Shown: positions 26,580 to 37,542 of the stretch, piece after piece | Layout of the letters: every line of letters starts with the position of its first letter | Numbering within the stretch: the stretch's first letter is position 1 | Source of the DNA: Chitinophaga rhizophila | Lineage (GTDB): Bacteria > Bacteroidota > Bacteroidia > Chitinophagales > Chitinophagaceae | Assembly (NCBI RefSeq): GCF_019492185.1 | Contig: NZ_JAICCF010000004.1 | Coordinates: forward strand, 372,001 to 436,000 | DNA length: 64,000 bases | Direction of reading: 5' to 3' | Translations under genes and position numbers: made by a program | Notes under the pieces: generated by a model | Databases searched by the model: none | The model's input: the letters and a program-made list of their open reading frames with translations, nothing else | What the model was told of the DNA's origin: nothing

Positions 26580-29500
26580 TTATCTTGCTATTACAATTGT
26601 GGTATTCAGAACCTTATCTCTTAACCTAACTTGCAGAACGTAGGTACCGGATGGTACTCTTTGAGTGCTGATAGTCATCAGATTATTCTTTACAACGCCG
26701 GTCTGTTGCAATACCACCTGGCCGACCATACTTGTCAACGTCACATTGACATTTCCGTCATCCACACCTCCAAAGCGTACATTTACGATATCTGTAGCTG
26801 GCAGCGGGAATACCATGTCTATGTTGGACCCGAACTTCACGCGCATTGCCAGTGAACTGGAAACACGGTTACCGTTGCCTGCAAGGTCAGTTACATGATC
26901 TGCAGGGAGGTTTACCTGCAGAATGCCTTCTATATCAGGTGCAATTACTACGGCGTAAGAGCTTGGCGACAACTGTTTGAACTGTGTGACTTTACCTCCT
27001 ACGATATTGATATCCTCTGACTCAAACCCGATTATGTCTTCCGTAAAGGTGAACATAAAGGTCACCGGGCCAGAAAGTGGTTCAGCGCTCAAAGTGAAAA
27101 GGGACACTTCTGGTCTGGTGAGATCCACAGTCATAACTACCTGCGCACTGTGCCCACTTTCATTATTCTGCACATCTGAGGCAGTTACGGTAATGTAATG
27201 ATCTCCTTCCGTCAACGGAGGGGTGTATGTATAAGACCACTCTCCGTTGCCTCTCACATTCGCAGATCCTATGGCTTTACCGTCAGTATAAATGATAATC
27301 ATAGTACCTGGCTCGCCATGACCAGTAATAGTCGGTTCGGCAGTATTTACCAATCCGGGAATATTAATACCCGGCAGGATTGGCGGCGCTGGTACTTCCG
27401 GAGCAATGACATCAACTGCAAATATCAATGGCGTACCTGGCAAACTTATATTGCCAGCTGCATCACTAGCCGTAGCACTTACCTGGTGGCTACCCTGGGA
27501 CAATCCCGGGCTGGTAAAAGTGTAAGTATATTTTCCGTCAGCAGCTGCCACAACAGTACCCATAAATTTACCATCAGCATAGATAGCGACAGTACTATTT
27601 GGTTCGGCTACTCCAGCGACAATCGGCTTAGTAGTATTAATAACACCCTTGTAGGCTGGAGTAACCAGTTCTATAGTTGGCGCATCCGGTGCTTTCGTAT
27701 CAACAATAATATTCAGTGTCGTTGACGGTCTGCTGGTATTACCGGCAGCATCCGTGGACGTAGCCGTAACATTATATTCACCATCTGCAAGTGCAGGAGT
27801 GATTGTATAACTATAATCACCATTGCCGTCTGCTGTTACGGTACCGGCAACTTTTCCATCCACATAGATAGTTACAGTACTATTAGGTTCTGCCTTACCC
27901 GTCAAGGCCGGCGTAGTGTTATTAGTCGGTTGCTTGCCAGTAGTGAGCGTCGGAGGCTGTGGTGCCTGTGTATCGATAACAATTACTAATGCAGGGCTTA
28001 TTCCACTGGTGTTTCCCGCAGCATCCGTAGCCGTTACGGTGATATTGTGTTTTCCATCTGCCAATGCTGGTGTGAACGTGTAAGTATACTCACCCTTACT
28101 ATCTGCTTTAACATTACCAACAGCTTTTCCATCTACATATATGGTTACGGTACTATTAGGTTCCGCTTTTCCTGTAATAGAAGGAGTTGCATCATTGGTA
28201 AGACCATTCTGGCTACCGACCAGCTCCGGCGCAGCGGGTGTAGCCGGTGCACTTGCATCAATGGTAATGTTTAATGCCGGACTCTGTGCACTGATGTTAC
28301 CTGCAATGTCTGTAGCTGTAACCGTTATAGCATAATCAGCGTCAGGTAATGCCGGATTAAATGTATAAGTATAATTACCGGTAGCACCTGCAGTCGTTGT
28401 GCCTATGCTATTTCCATTCAGGTAGATGGTCACTTTGCTGTTTGCCTCTGCGATACCTTTAATAGATGGTGTCGGATCATTAATCAGTCCACCAGGTCTA
28501 CCATCAGCAAGTACAGGCGCTGGCGGTGTTGCCGGAGCATTTGTGATGACTGTGATCGGTAACACATTACTCTTGACACTTGTATTACCAGCAGCGTCTG
28601 TAGCAGTAGCAGTAACATTGTGCGTCCCATCAGGAAGAGAAGGGCTGAATGTATATGTATAGTCCCCACTGGCATTAACAGGCGCTGTACCCACTGGTGA
28701 ATCGCCGTTATAGATGGTGACAGTACTATTAGGTTCTGCCTTACCGGTGATAACAGGCGTATGATCATTTGTTGGATTCTTCGCTGTAGTCACGGTCGGA
28801 GCCACAGGTGCCTGCGTATCTATTGTGATGTTCAACGGTGTGCTGGCCGGACTGGTATTACCACTGGCATCAGTAGCAGTAGCTGTTACCGTATGAGGGC
28901 CGTCCGTCAGTGCAAGATTAAACGTATAACTATAATTGCCATTGGCATCCGCGGTAATTTTTCCTATAGGTGTACCTCCCACTATAATAGTCACCGTGCT
29001 ATTCGCTTCCGCTGTACCTGTTACTGTAGGCGTATTATCATTCGTAGGATTCTTCGCTGTTGTTAATGTTGGTGCTAACGGAGCATCCGTATCAATCACC
29101 AGATTTAACGTAGTACTTGGCGCACTGGTATTACCAGCAGCATCTGTTGCAGTAGCAGTAACAGCATGTGTACCGTCTGACAATGCTGTAGGCATGGCAA
29201 ATGTATAAGTACCGCTTGCATTGGCTGTAGCTGTACCTACTGCTGAACCATCCACAATAATAGTCACTGTGCTATTCGCTTCCGCTGTACCACTCACTGT
29301 AGGCGTATTGTCATTCGTAGGATTCTTCGCCGTAGTGATAGTTGGTACTGTAGGCACCTGCGTATCAATCACCAGATTCAAAGTAGTACTTGGCGCACTG
29401 GTATTACCGGCAGCATCCGTAGCGGTGGCTGTGATAGCGTGTGTACCATCTGACAATGCTGCAGGCATGGTAAATGTATAATTACCGCTTGCATTGGCTG

Positions 29501-32500
29501 TAACTGTACCTACTGCAGAACCATCCACAATAATAGTCACTGTGCTATTCGTTTCTGCTGTACCACTCACTGTAGGCGTATTATCGTTCGTAGGATTCTT
29601 CGCCGTAGTGATGGTTGGTATTGTAGGTACCTGCGTATCAATCACCAGATTCAAAGTAGTACTTGGCGCACTGGTATTACCGGCAGCATCCGTAGCGGTG
29701 GCTGTGATAGCATGTGTACCGTCTGACAATGCTGTAGGCATGGTAAATGTATAATTACCGCTTGCATCCGCTGGTGCGGTACCTACCGCTGAACCATCTA
29801 CAATAATAGTCACCGTGCTATTCTCTTCCGCTGTACCAGTTACGGTAGGCGCATTATCGTTCGTAGGATTCTTCGCCGTAGTGATGGTTGGTATTGTAGG
29901 TACCTGCGTATCAATCACCAGATTCAAAGTAGTACTTGGCGCACTGGTATTACCGGCAGCATCCGTAGCAGTGGCTGTGATAGCATGTGTACCGTCTGAC
30001 AATGCTGTAGGCATGGTAAATGTATAATTACCACTTGCATCTGCAGCAGCAGTGCCTACCGCTAAACCTCTCACTATAATATTCACGGTGCTATTCGCTT
30101 CCGCTGTACCAGTTACGGTAGGTGTATTGTCATTCGTTGGATTCTTCACCGTGGTGATCGTCGGTACTGTAGGTACCTGCGTATCAATCACCAGATTCAA
30201 AGTAGTACTTGGCGCACTGGTATTACCGGCAGCATCCGTAGCGGTGGCTGTGATAGCATGTGTACCGTCTGACAATGCTGTAGGCATGGTAAATGTATAA
30301 TTACCGCTTGCATTGGCTGTAACTGTACCTACTGCTGAACCATCTACAATAATAGTCACCGTGCTATTCGCTTCCGCTGTACCTGTTACGGTAGGTGTAT
30401 TATCATTCGTAGGATTCTTCGATGTTGTTAATGTTGGCGCTAACGGCACCTGCGTATCAACCACCAGATTCAAAGTAGTACTTGGCGCACTGGTATTACC
30501 AGCAGCATCTGTTGCGGTGGCTGTGATAGCGTGTGTCCCGTCTGACAATGCTGTAGGCATGGTAAATGTATAATTACCACTTGCATCCGCTGGTGCGGTA
30601 CCTACTGACGAACCACCGACTATAATAGTCACCGTGCTATTCGCTTCCGCTGTACCACTCACTATAGGCGTATTATCATTCGTAGGATTCTTCGCCGTGG
30701 TGATAGTTGGTACTGTAGGCACCTGCGTATCAACCACCAGATTCAGCGTAGTACTTGGCGCACTGGTATTACCAGCAGCATCCGTAGCAGTAGCGGTAAT
30801 AGCATGTATACCGTCTGACAATGCTGTAGGCATGGTAAATGTATAAGTACCGCTTGCATTGGCTGTAACTGTACCTACTGCAGAACCATCCACAATAATA
30901 GTCACCGTGCTATTCGCTTCCGCTGTACCAGTTACTGTAGGTGTATTATCGTTCGTAGGATTTTTCGCCGTAGTGATAGTTGGTACTGTAGGCACCTGCG
31001 TATCAATCACCAGATTTAACGTAGTACTTGGCGCACTGGTATTACCAGCAGCATCTGTTGCAGTAGCTGTGATAGCATGTGTCCCGTCAGACAATGCTGT
31101 AGGCATGGTAAATGTATAATTACCACTTGCATTGGCTGGTGCTGTACCCACCGCTGAACCATCTACAATAATAGTCACCGTGCTATTCGCTTCCGCTGTA
31201 CCTGTTACTGTAGGTGTATTATCATTCGTAGGATTCTTCGCTGTAGTGATAGTTGGTACTGTAGGCACCTGCGTATCAATCACCAGATTTAAAGTAGTAC
31301 TTGGCGTACTGGTATTACCAGCAGCATCTGTTGCAGTAGCTGTAATAGCATGTGTCCCGTCAGACAATGCCGTAGGCATGGTAAATGTATAATTACCGCT
31401 TGCATCCGCTGGTGCTGTACCTACCGATGAACCATCCACAATAATAGTCACCGTACTATTCGCTTCCGCTGTACCAGTTACTGTAGGTGTATTATCGTTC
31501 GTAGGATTTTTCGCCGTATTGATAGTCGGTACTGTAGGCACCTGCGTATCAACTACCAGATTCAGCGTAGTACTTGGTGCACTAGTATTACCAGCAGCAT
31601 CTGTTGCTGTAGCAGTAACAGCATGTGTACCGTCTGACAACGCTACAGGCATGGTAAATGTATAATTGCCGCTCGCATCTGCTGGTGCTGTACCTACAGC
31701 TGAGCCATCCACTATAATAATCACAGTACTATTCGCTTCCGCTGTACCAGTTACTGTAGGTGTATTATCGTTCGTAGGATTTTTCGCTGTTGTTAATGTT
31801 GGCGCTAACGGCACCTGCGTATCAACCACCAGATTCAGCGTAGTACTTGGCGCACTGGTGTTACCAGCAGCATCTGTTGCTGTAGCAGTAACAGCATGTG
31901 TACCGTCTGACAATGCTGTAGGCATGGTAAATGTATAATTACCGCTTGCATTGGCAGTAGCTGTACCTACCGCTGAACCATCCACAATAATAGTCAGTGT
32001 GCTATTCGCTTCCGCTGTGCCAGTCACAGTAGGCGTATTATCATTCGTAGGATTCTTCGCCGTGGTGATAGTTGGTACTGTAGGCACCTGCGTATCAATC
32101 ACCAGATTCAAAGTAGTACTTGGCGCACTGGTATTACCAGCAGCATCTGTTGCGGTGGCTGTGATAGCGTGTGTACCGTCTGACAATGCTGTAGGCATGG
32201 TAAATGTATAATTACCGCTTGCATTGGCTGTAACTGTACCTACTGCAGAACCATCCACAATAATAGTCACCGTACTATTCGCTTCCGCTGTACCAGTTAC
32301 GGTAGGCGTATTATCATTCGTAGGATTCTTCGCAGTGGTGATAGTTGGTACTGTAGGCACCTGCGTATCAATCACCAGATTTAACGTAGTACTTGGCGCA
32401 CTGGTATTACCAGCAGCATCCGTAGCGGTGGCTGTGATTGCATGTGTACCGTCTGACAATGCTGTAGGCATGTTAAATGTATAAGTACCGCTTGCATTGG

Positions 32501-35500
32501 CTGTAACTGTACCTACTGCAGAACCATCTACAATAATAGTCACCGTGCTGTTAGCTTCTGCTGTACCAGTCACAGTAGGCGTATTATCATTCGTAGGATT
32601 CTTCACCGTGGTGATAGTTGGTACTGTAGGCACCTGCGTATCAACCACCAGATTCAAAGTAGTACTTGGCGCACTGGTATTACCAGCAGCATCCGTAGCA
32701 GTAGCGGTAATTGCATGTATACCGTCTGACAATGCCGTAGGCATAGTAAATGTATAATTACCGCTTGCATTGGCTGGTGCTGTACCTATAGCTGAGCCAT
32801 CTACAATAATAGTTACCGTGCTATTTGCTTCTGCAGTACCAGTCACAGTAGGCGTATTATCATTCGTAGGATTGTTCGTCGTAGTGATAGTTGGTGCTGT
32901 AGGCACCTGCGTATCAATCACCAGATTTAAAGTAGTACTTGGCGTACTGGTATTACCAGCAGCATCTGTTGCAGTAGCTGTAATAGCATGTGTCCCGTCA
33001 GACAATGCCGTAGGCATGGTAAATGTATAATTACCGCTTGCATCTGCTGGCGCTGTACCTACTGCAGAACCATCTACAATAATAGTCACCGTACTATTCG
33101 CTTCCGCTGTACCACTCACTGTAGGCGTATTATCGTTTGTCGGGTTCTTAGCTGTAGTCAGAATCGGAGCCGCCGGAGCTTGTGTATCAACTAACAGATT
33201 CAATGTTGCACTGGACGGACCAGTATTACCTGCGGCGTCTGTAGCCGTCGCCCGAATAGTATAATTACCGTCTGCCAAAGCTGTAGGTAGCGTATACGTA
33301 TAGTTACCACTGCCATCCGCCGCCGCTGTACCCACAGTTACGCCATCTACAATAATGTTCACCGTACTATTCGCTTCTGCTGTACCACTCACTGTAGGTG
33401 TATTATCGTTTGTTGGATTCTTAGCTGTCAACAGCGTTGGTGCTGCCGGAGCCTCTGTATCAATCAAAATATTCAGTCGTGCACTTAGCGGACCGGTATT
33501 ATTTGCTGCATCCGTCGCTCTGGCAGTAATGCTTCTGATACCATCCGCCAGGGATGCAGGGAAAGTAAATGTATATGCACCGGAAGCATTTGCGGTAGTA
33601 GTACCTGCTGCCACTCCATCTGCATAGAGTGTCACTGTGCTGTTTGCTTCCGCTGTTCCAATCACCGTCGGCGTATTGTCGTTCGCCGGCGTAGTACGGG
33701 ATACAACTATTGGCGCTGGTGGCGTCTGTGTATCAACAGTGATATTCAGCACGTTACTACGCGGACTCACATTCCCAGCAGCATCCGTGGCTGTCGCAGA
33801 TACTGCATATACACCGTCAGCCAGGGTAGTAAAGGTGTAACTGAAGGTACCGCTACTGGTGGCAGTCAATGTACCTGCAACTATTGTTCCACTGTATATG
33901 GTTACAGTACTATTCGCTTCTGCTGTCCCGGTTATGGTCGGCGTATTATTATTTGTTACCAGTCTGTCCGTGGTGATAACCGGAGCTGCCGGCGCTGTTG
34001 CATCTATCGTCAGCGACAGTGGAGCGCTTGGCACACTCTCATTACCCACGGCATCAGTTGCTGTAGCTGTGATCACATACGTTGCATCTGGCAATGCCGG
34101 ACTAAAAGTATATGTGAAATTGCCGCTTCCATTAGAGGTAACTGTACCCACAGCTATGCCATCTCTGAAAATGGTTACGCTTGTGTTAGGATCAGTAGCA
34201 CCTGTAATGGTAGGCGTATTGTCACCTGTCAGTATTGCTGTGCCGTTAAGCGTTGGTACTGTCGGAGGTTGCGTATCGACAGTAAAATTCAGTACCGGAC
34301 TACGCGCACTGGTATTACCCGCGGCATCTGTTGCTGTCACACTAACTGTATATGGCGCGTCTGCCAGTGTAGGGAAAGTGAACGTGTAGTTACCTGACGC
34401 ATCTGCACTCGTAGTTCCGGCAATAGTGTTACCATTATATACAGTCACGGTACTATTTGCCTCCGCGGTTCCCCGGATAGTAGGTGTATTGTCATTAGTT
34501 ACGTTACCCACGCCCCCTACCAGCGTTGGAGCCGGTGGTCTCGCCGGAGCAGTTACGTCTATTGTTAAAGGAAAGGGATCGCTGCTTACGCTTGTATTGC
34601 CAGCAACATCAGTGGCTGTTACTGTTATATTATGGAGTGTAGCACTCATGGTGGGCGCTGTCAATGTCCAGACCCCGGCAGCATTTGTTGTAGCTGTCCC
34701 GATCTGAGTGGCTCCATCGTATATGCGCACAAAAGAACCTGGTTCCGCTGAACCTGTCAAATCTGGTGTGACATCATTGGTCGCATTTCCACTACCTGAT
34801 GCCAGTGCTGGTCTGCCTGGCTTAGCTGGTGCTATCAGGTCTATTGTGACAGTAAATGCAGGACTGGCAGCACTGGTATTACTTCCGGTAGTCGCAGTGG
34901 CAGTGAAGGAATATGTTCCATCCGCCAGTGAAGTTCCTGTATAATCAAATGACCAGTTACCAGCCGCATTGACTGTCGCCGTACCAGCTATTGCCCCAAT
35001 ATCAGCTCTGAATAAGCGTATTATCGCAGAAGCCTGACCTGTACCGTTCAGTCGTAAGGTGGGATCATTTGTAATATTATCTGAAGCACTTAACCCGGTA
35101 TCATCCGTAATAGACACAATAACCGGAGCCGGAGGGGCATTCATTATGACCCTGCTGTAGTCGATATTCAGCACAGGATCAGAAGCATATCCACCATATT
35201 CTACCACATAACCCAGGTTGGAGGTGTTAGGAAGGTCATTCCATCTACCCTGGTTGGTAGAGTACAACTGCATATACAATTCGTTTGTACCCTGATAGTT
35301 ATTAGGTTCGCCGGTATTCCACTTAGTGTAAGCGCCATTTACAGGCACAGGATTATTCAATCCCGTGGAGATCGGCGTACCTTTTTCCGGACCAGTTACC
35401 CAGTAGTATGCGCCATAAGCACTATTCTGATTATTAAATACCCTGCTGCCTACTGCATCATTCACCACCTGGTAGTTACATGTACCACCCACCCATCCAT

Positions 35501-37292
35501 CGCTGGATAATTTTGACGTAATAAAGTCATTTTCAATCTGTGCTGTGATGGTTGCCAGGTATCCCTGCAATCCATATAACGTTCTTGCTTCCGCCGCTGC
35601 TTTTGCTGCGGTCCAGCTCATTGGAGTGGTAATGTACTCGTAATAATGTGGTTTGGTGCCCACTGTATAACTTACTACGTTACCTAATACAAAACGGATG
35701 GTTCTGTTGCCAGTGTTACCACTGCTGGTACTAAAACGAAGCGTACGATAAAAGTTCTGCCAGGCTGTTGCCGGGGCGGTACCAGTAAATACTGCCACAC
35801 CTGTAGTCGCATTATAATTGCCGGTTACACCCGTTGGCAGTGTACCCCAGGTAATCACATCTCCCACAACGAAGCCAGTATCAATATACACACGGCCATC
35901 TTTCACGTTACTAGCTCCCTTCACCAATATCTGATCATCTATAATACTGGCAGTTGTGAATAGTGACTTTTGTGCAATGCCTTTATTAGCGGAGGTAATC
36001 TCTGACGCTACACTTGTTGCCGCTCTGGTTGCAAGTGTGAAATAGTCTCCTTTCGTCAGATTCACGCCAGAGATACAAACCCGGTTCACCATAATAGTTA
36101 CCCCGGTACTGATCACAGTAGCATTACTGAAATCTCCGTCTTTGTCTATCAGTAAGGCAAAGTTACCGGAGTTTGATACGTCAATCCCCAGGCCCGTTAA
36201 TTCAAAACATATATCGACTGTACCAATATTACCATTCAGGTCAGCTCTCCATACCTGCTGCAATCTCGAAATATGAGACGACGGTGTCTGGGAAGATTGA
36301 CCGTATCCTGCACGGTCATTGGCAAAGCTTAGTACTACATTATTGTTTGTCTGCGAAGGATTGGTTACAGACAATATTCCGCTGAACGAAGCACTCATAT
36401 TGTAAGTACCTGAACAGGCAGAAGTACGGATACCTACACCATTAATGTCATTATTAAAAGGAATACCGAGCGTGTAGTTAGATGACATGTCGGTAAAATC
36501 CGTAGCATACTTGTTTGCGAGATATATGTTGATCGTTTCAACCTCACAGGCTGTTAACGTTCTATTATAAACAATCAGTTCACTGATATCGCCATTGAAA
36601 TAATTGTTATCACCATCTAGGCCTATCCTGAAATTAGTCTGACCTCCGGTGTTAGAGGTCTGGTCCGTAAATGCACTTATCAGCTTACCGTTCAGGTAAA
36701 CTGCAGATCCATTATTTGCGCCGCTGCTATACATCGCGGTTACCAACCTTGTTTCTCCTGCTTTAGCGCCGCCAGGTATGACGACTGCTGTTCCGCCGGT
36801 GTTCAGACTGGCATCGGTTGTACCGGTAGCCGCTTTGCTATTGAAGTAACGCTGCTGAGAGCCGCCATTATCATTTCCCCATACTGCCTGTGTGTTACCA
36901 TCATTTGTACCAGGACGGTATACAGCGAATATAGTCACATCTGCATTGGTCCCTGCCCGGATATCCAGGCCATTGACTGTCATGCCCGAACCTGCGGAAG
37001 CAGATGTACGGTTAAAGCGTACAACAGGACGATCATTTGCACCGCCACTATTGAAAATTACGGGGTTAGCGCCTGAGCTGACCGCATTACGACCACTACC
37101 TGATTTATCATACCAGGTTGTAAGCGTAGTACCGTAAGCGGGTGCTGTGCCTCCATTCAGTACATCACCGGCATCCAGCCACAACACTGTTCCGGTATTG
37201 ATACCGGCAGGTCCTGTCTGCGCCCATAAATTAATACTGAAAAAGCAACACAATAGAATGCAGCCCAAGCATTTACGTAGAAATAATTTCAT
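26580..37292 (-). CDS. Giant secreted Ig-repeat adhesin with LamG-like and C-type-lectin-like domains and T9SS type A tail
   Basis: The 3570-residue protein begins with a signal peptide (ending LWAQ). Approximate domains: concanavalin/LamG-like sandwich 30-265 (VLWLDAGDVLNGG, FNGDISELIVYNRTL); a beta-rich region 270-430; a C-type-lectin-like domain 549-700 with EPN and WND signatures (NTGEPNN, GRWNDLP); 29 bacterial Ig-like repeats of 85-91 residues from about 714 to 3390, most carrying NPTNDNTPTVTGTAEANS and TATDAAGNTS; a final Ig-like domain (FTEDIIGFESEDINIVGG) 3391-3487; and a C-terminal T9SS type A sorting domain 3491-3570 (FPLPATDIVNVRF, then GTYVLQVRL). It should be exported by T9SS and held on the surface as a long stalk presenting lectin domains, for adhesion or gliding. 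porV lies just downstream. The near-identical repeats make length variation by recombination likely. Confidence 0.93.
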   Translation of the reverse strand: MKLFLRKCLGCILLCCFFSINLWAQTGPAGINTGTVLWLDAGDVLNGGTAPAYGTTLTTWYDKSGSGRNAVSSGANPVIFNSGGANDRPVVRFNRTSASAGSGMTVNGLDIRAGTNADVTIFAVYRPGTNDGNTQAVWGNDNGGSQQRYFNSKAATGTTDASLNTGGTAVVIPGGAKAGETRLVTAMYSSGANNGSAVYLNGKLISAFTDQTSNTGGQTNFRIGLDGDNNYFNGDISELIVYNRTLTACEVETINIYLANKYATDFTDMSSNYTLGIPFNNDINGVGIRTSACSGTYNMSASFSGILSVTNPSQTNNNVVLSFANDRAGYGQSSQTPSSHISRLQQVWRADLNGNIGTVDICFELTGLGIDVSNSGNFALLIDKDGDFSNATVISTGVTIMVNRVCISGVNLTKGDYFTLATRAATSVASEITSANKGIAQKSLFTTASIIDDQILVKGASNVKDGRVYIDTGFVVGDVITWGTLPTGVTGNYNATTGVAVFTGTAPATAWQNFYRTLRFSTSSGNTGNRTIRFVLGNVVSYTVGTKPHYYEYITTPMSWTAAKAAAEARTLYGLQGYLATITAQIENDFITSKLSSDGWVGGTCNYQVVNDAVGSRVFNNQNSAYGAYYWVTGPEKGTPISTGLNNPVPVNGAYTKWNTGEPNNYQGTNELYMQLYSTNQGRWNDLPNTSNLGYVVEYGGYASDPVLNIDYSRVIMNAPPAPVIVSITDDTGLSASDNITNDPTLRLNGTGQASAIIRLFRADIGAIAGTATVNAAGNWSFDYTGTSLADGTYSFTATATTGSNTSAASPAFTVTIDLIAPAKPGRPALASGSGNATNDVTPDLTGSAEPGSFVRIYDGATQIGTATTNAAGVWTLTAPTMSATLHNITVTATDVAGNTSVSSDPFPLTIDVTAPARPPAPTLVGGVGNVTNDNTPTIRGTAEANSTVTVYNGNTIAGTTSADASGNYTFTFPTLADAPYTVSVTATDAAGNTSARSPVLNFTVDTQPPTVPTLNGTAILTGDNTPTITGATDPNTSVTIFRDGIAVGTVTSNGSGNFTYTFSPALPDATYVITATATDAVGNESVPSAPLSLTIDATAPAAPVITTDRLVTNNNTPTITGTAEANSTVTIYSGTIVAGTLTATSSGTFSYTFTTLADGVYAVSATATDAAGNVSPRSNVLNITVDTQTPPAPIVVSRTTPANDNTPTVIGTAEANSTVTLYADGVAAGTTTANASGAYTFTFPASLADGIRSITARATDAANNTGPLSARLNILIDTEAPAAPTLLTAKNPTNDNTPTVSGTAEANSTVNIIVDGVTVGTAAADGSGNYTYTLPTALADGNYTIRATATDAAGNTGPSSATLNLLVDTQAPAAPILTTAKNPTNDNTPTVSGTAEANSTVTIIVDGSAVGTAPADASGNYTFTMPTALSDGTHAITATATDAAGNTSTPSTTLNLVIDTQVPTAPTITTTNNPTNDNTPTVTGTAEANSTVTIIVDGSAIGTAPANASGNYTFTMPTALSDGIHAITATATDAAGNTSAPSTTLNLVVDTQVPTVPTITTVKNPTNDNTPTVTGTAEANSTVTIIVDGSAVGTVTANASGTYTFNMPTALSDGTHAITATATDAAGNTSAPSTTLNLVIDTQVPTVPTITTAKNPTNDNTPTVTGTAEANSTVTIIVDGSAVGTVTANASGNYTFTMPTALSDGTHAITATATDAAGNTSAPSTTLNLVIDTQVPTVPTITTAKNPTNDNTPTVTGTAEANSTLTIIVDGSAVGTATANASGNYTFTMPTALSDGTHAVTATATDAAGNTSAPSTTLNLVVDTQVPLAPTLTTAKNPTNDNTPTVTGTAEANSTVIIIVDGSAVGTAPADASGNYTFTMPVALSDGTHAVTATATDAAGNTSAPSTTLNLVVDTQVPTVPTINTAKNPTNDNTPTVTGTAEANSTVTIIVDGSSVGTAPADASGNYTFTMPTALSDGTHAITATATDAAGNTSTPSTTLNLVIDTQVPTVPTITTAKNPTNDNTPTVTGTAEANSTVTIIVDGSAVGTAPANASGNYTFTMPTALSDGTHAITATATDAAGNTSAPSTTLNLVIDTQVPTVPTITTAKNPTNDNTPTVTGTAEANSTVTIIVDGSAVGTVTANASGTYTFTMPTALSDGIHAITATATDAAGNTSAPSTTLNLVVDTQVPTVPTITTAKNPTNDNTPIVSGTAEANSTVTIIVGGSSVGTAPADASGNYTFTMPTALSDGTHAITATATDAAGNTSAPSTTLNLVVDTQVPLAPTLTTSKNPTNDNTPTVTGTAEANSTVTIIVDGSAVGTVTANASGNYTFTMPTALSDGTHAITATATDAAGNTSAPSTTLNLVIDTQVPTVPTITTVKNPTNDNTPTVTGTAEANSTVNIIVRGLAVGTAAADASGNYTFTMPTALSDGTHAITATATDAAGNTSAPSTTLNLVIDTQVPTIPTITTAKNPTNDNAPTVTGTAEENSTVTIIVDGSAVGTAPADASGNYTFTMPTALSDGTHAITATATDAAGNTSAPSTTLNLVIDTQVPTIPTITTAKNPTNDNTPTVSGTAETNSTVTIIVDGSAVGTVTANASGNYTFTMPAALSDGTHAITATATDAAGNTSAPSTTLNLVIDTQVPTVPTITTAKNPTNDNTPTVSGTAEANSTVTIIVDGSAVGTATANASGTYTFAMPTALSDGTHAVTATATDAAGNTSAPSTTLNLVIDTDAPLAPTLTTAKNPTNDNTPTVTGTAEANSTVTIIVGGTPIGKITADANGNYSYTFNLALTDGPHTVTATATDASGNTSPASTPLNITIDTQAPVAPTVTTAKNPTNDHTPVITGKAEPNSTVTIYNGDSPVGTAPVNASGDYTYTFSPSLPDGTHNVTATATDAAGNTSVKSNVLPITVITNAPATPPAPVLADGRPGGLINDPTPSIKGIAEANSKVTIYLNGNSIGTTTAGATGNYTYTFNPALPDADYAITVTATDIAGNISAQSPALNITIDASAPATPAAPELVGSQNGLTNDATPSITGKAEPNSTVTIYVDGKAVGNVKADSKGEYTYTFTPALADGKHNITVTATDAAGNTSGISPALVIVIDTQAPQPPTLTTGKQPTNNTTPALTGKAEPNSTVTIYVDGKVAGTVTADGNGDYSYTITPALADGEYNVTATSTDAAGNTSRPSTTLNIIVDTKAPDAPTIELVTPAYKGVINTTKPIVAGVAEPNSTVAIYADGKFMGTVVAAADGKYTYTFTSPGLSQGSHQVSATASDAAGNISLPGTPLIFAVDVIAPEVPAPPILPGINIPGLVNTAEPTITGHGEPGTMIIIYTDGKAIGSANVRGNGEWSYTYTPPLTEGDHYITVTASDVQNNESGHSAQVVMTVDLTRPEVSLFTLSAEPLSGPVTFMFTFTEDIIGFESEDINIVGGKVTQFKQLSPSSYAVVIAPDIEGILQVNLPADHVTDLAGNGNRVSSSLAMRVKFGSNIDMVFPLPATDIVNVRFGGVDDGNVNVTLTSMVGQVVLQQTGVVKNNLMTISTQRVPSGTYVLQVRLRDKVLNTTIVIAR
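29060..33420. repeat. Tandem array of near-identical 273-bp units inside the adhesin gene
   Basis: About sixteen units of 273 bp (91 codons) encode Ig-like repeats 7-22 or so, differing by only a few bases each. The spacing is visible from conserved sites at 29221, 29494, 30313, 30859, 31132, 31951, 32224 and 32497. The outer Ig repeats (1-6 and 23-29) are much more divergent, which suggests recent expansion or gene conversion of the centre. Confidence 0.93.
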
Positions 37293-37401
37293 CTGAAAAT
37301 AATTGGTGAAGTAGTATATGAACGGGATACATTGCCAGGGTTTCCCGGATCATTCATAGGTATTTTATCGTTTGGTGTCAAATGACGGTTTTCACATACA
37401 A

Positions 37402-37409
37402 CAAATTTA
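37402..37409 (-). promoter_or_regulatory. -7 element candidate for the adhesin gene
   Basis: On the minus strand TAAATTTG matches TAnnTTTG exactly, about 110 bp before the start codon. No convincing -33 TTTG is seen at the right distance. Confidence 0.35.
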
Positions 37410-37542
37410 TATACTTGTTTGATTTAATTATTTAGAATAACTTGTAGTAATATGTAGTAGTTTTACTACAAGAATATATGGTAGGATATTACATTCTTTG
37501 TTTATTTGACCGTTGTAACGTACTTTTACACAATTGATTGCT

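Noticed and set aside
29208..33030. A series of plus-strand ORFs of 70-90 codons spaced by 273 bp, looking like a small-protein family
   Set aside because: They are antisense images of the Ig-repeat units; each is the same unit read backwards and has no independent support.
36173..36385. Plus-strand 70-codon frame inside the adhesin gene
   Set aside because: Shadow of the coding frame on the other strand; no start signal or protein character.
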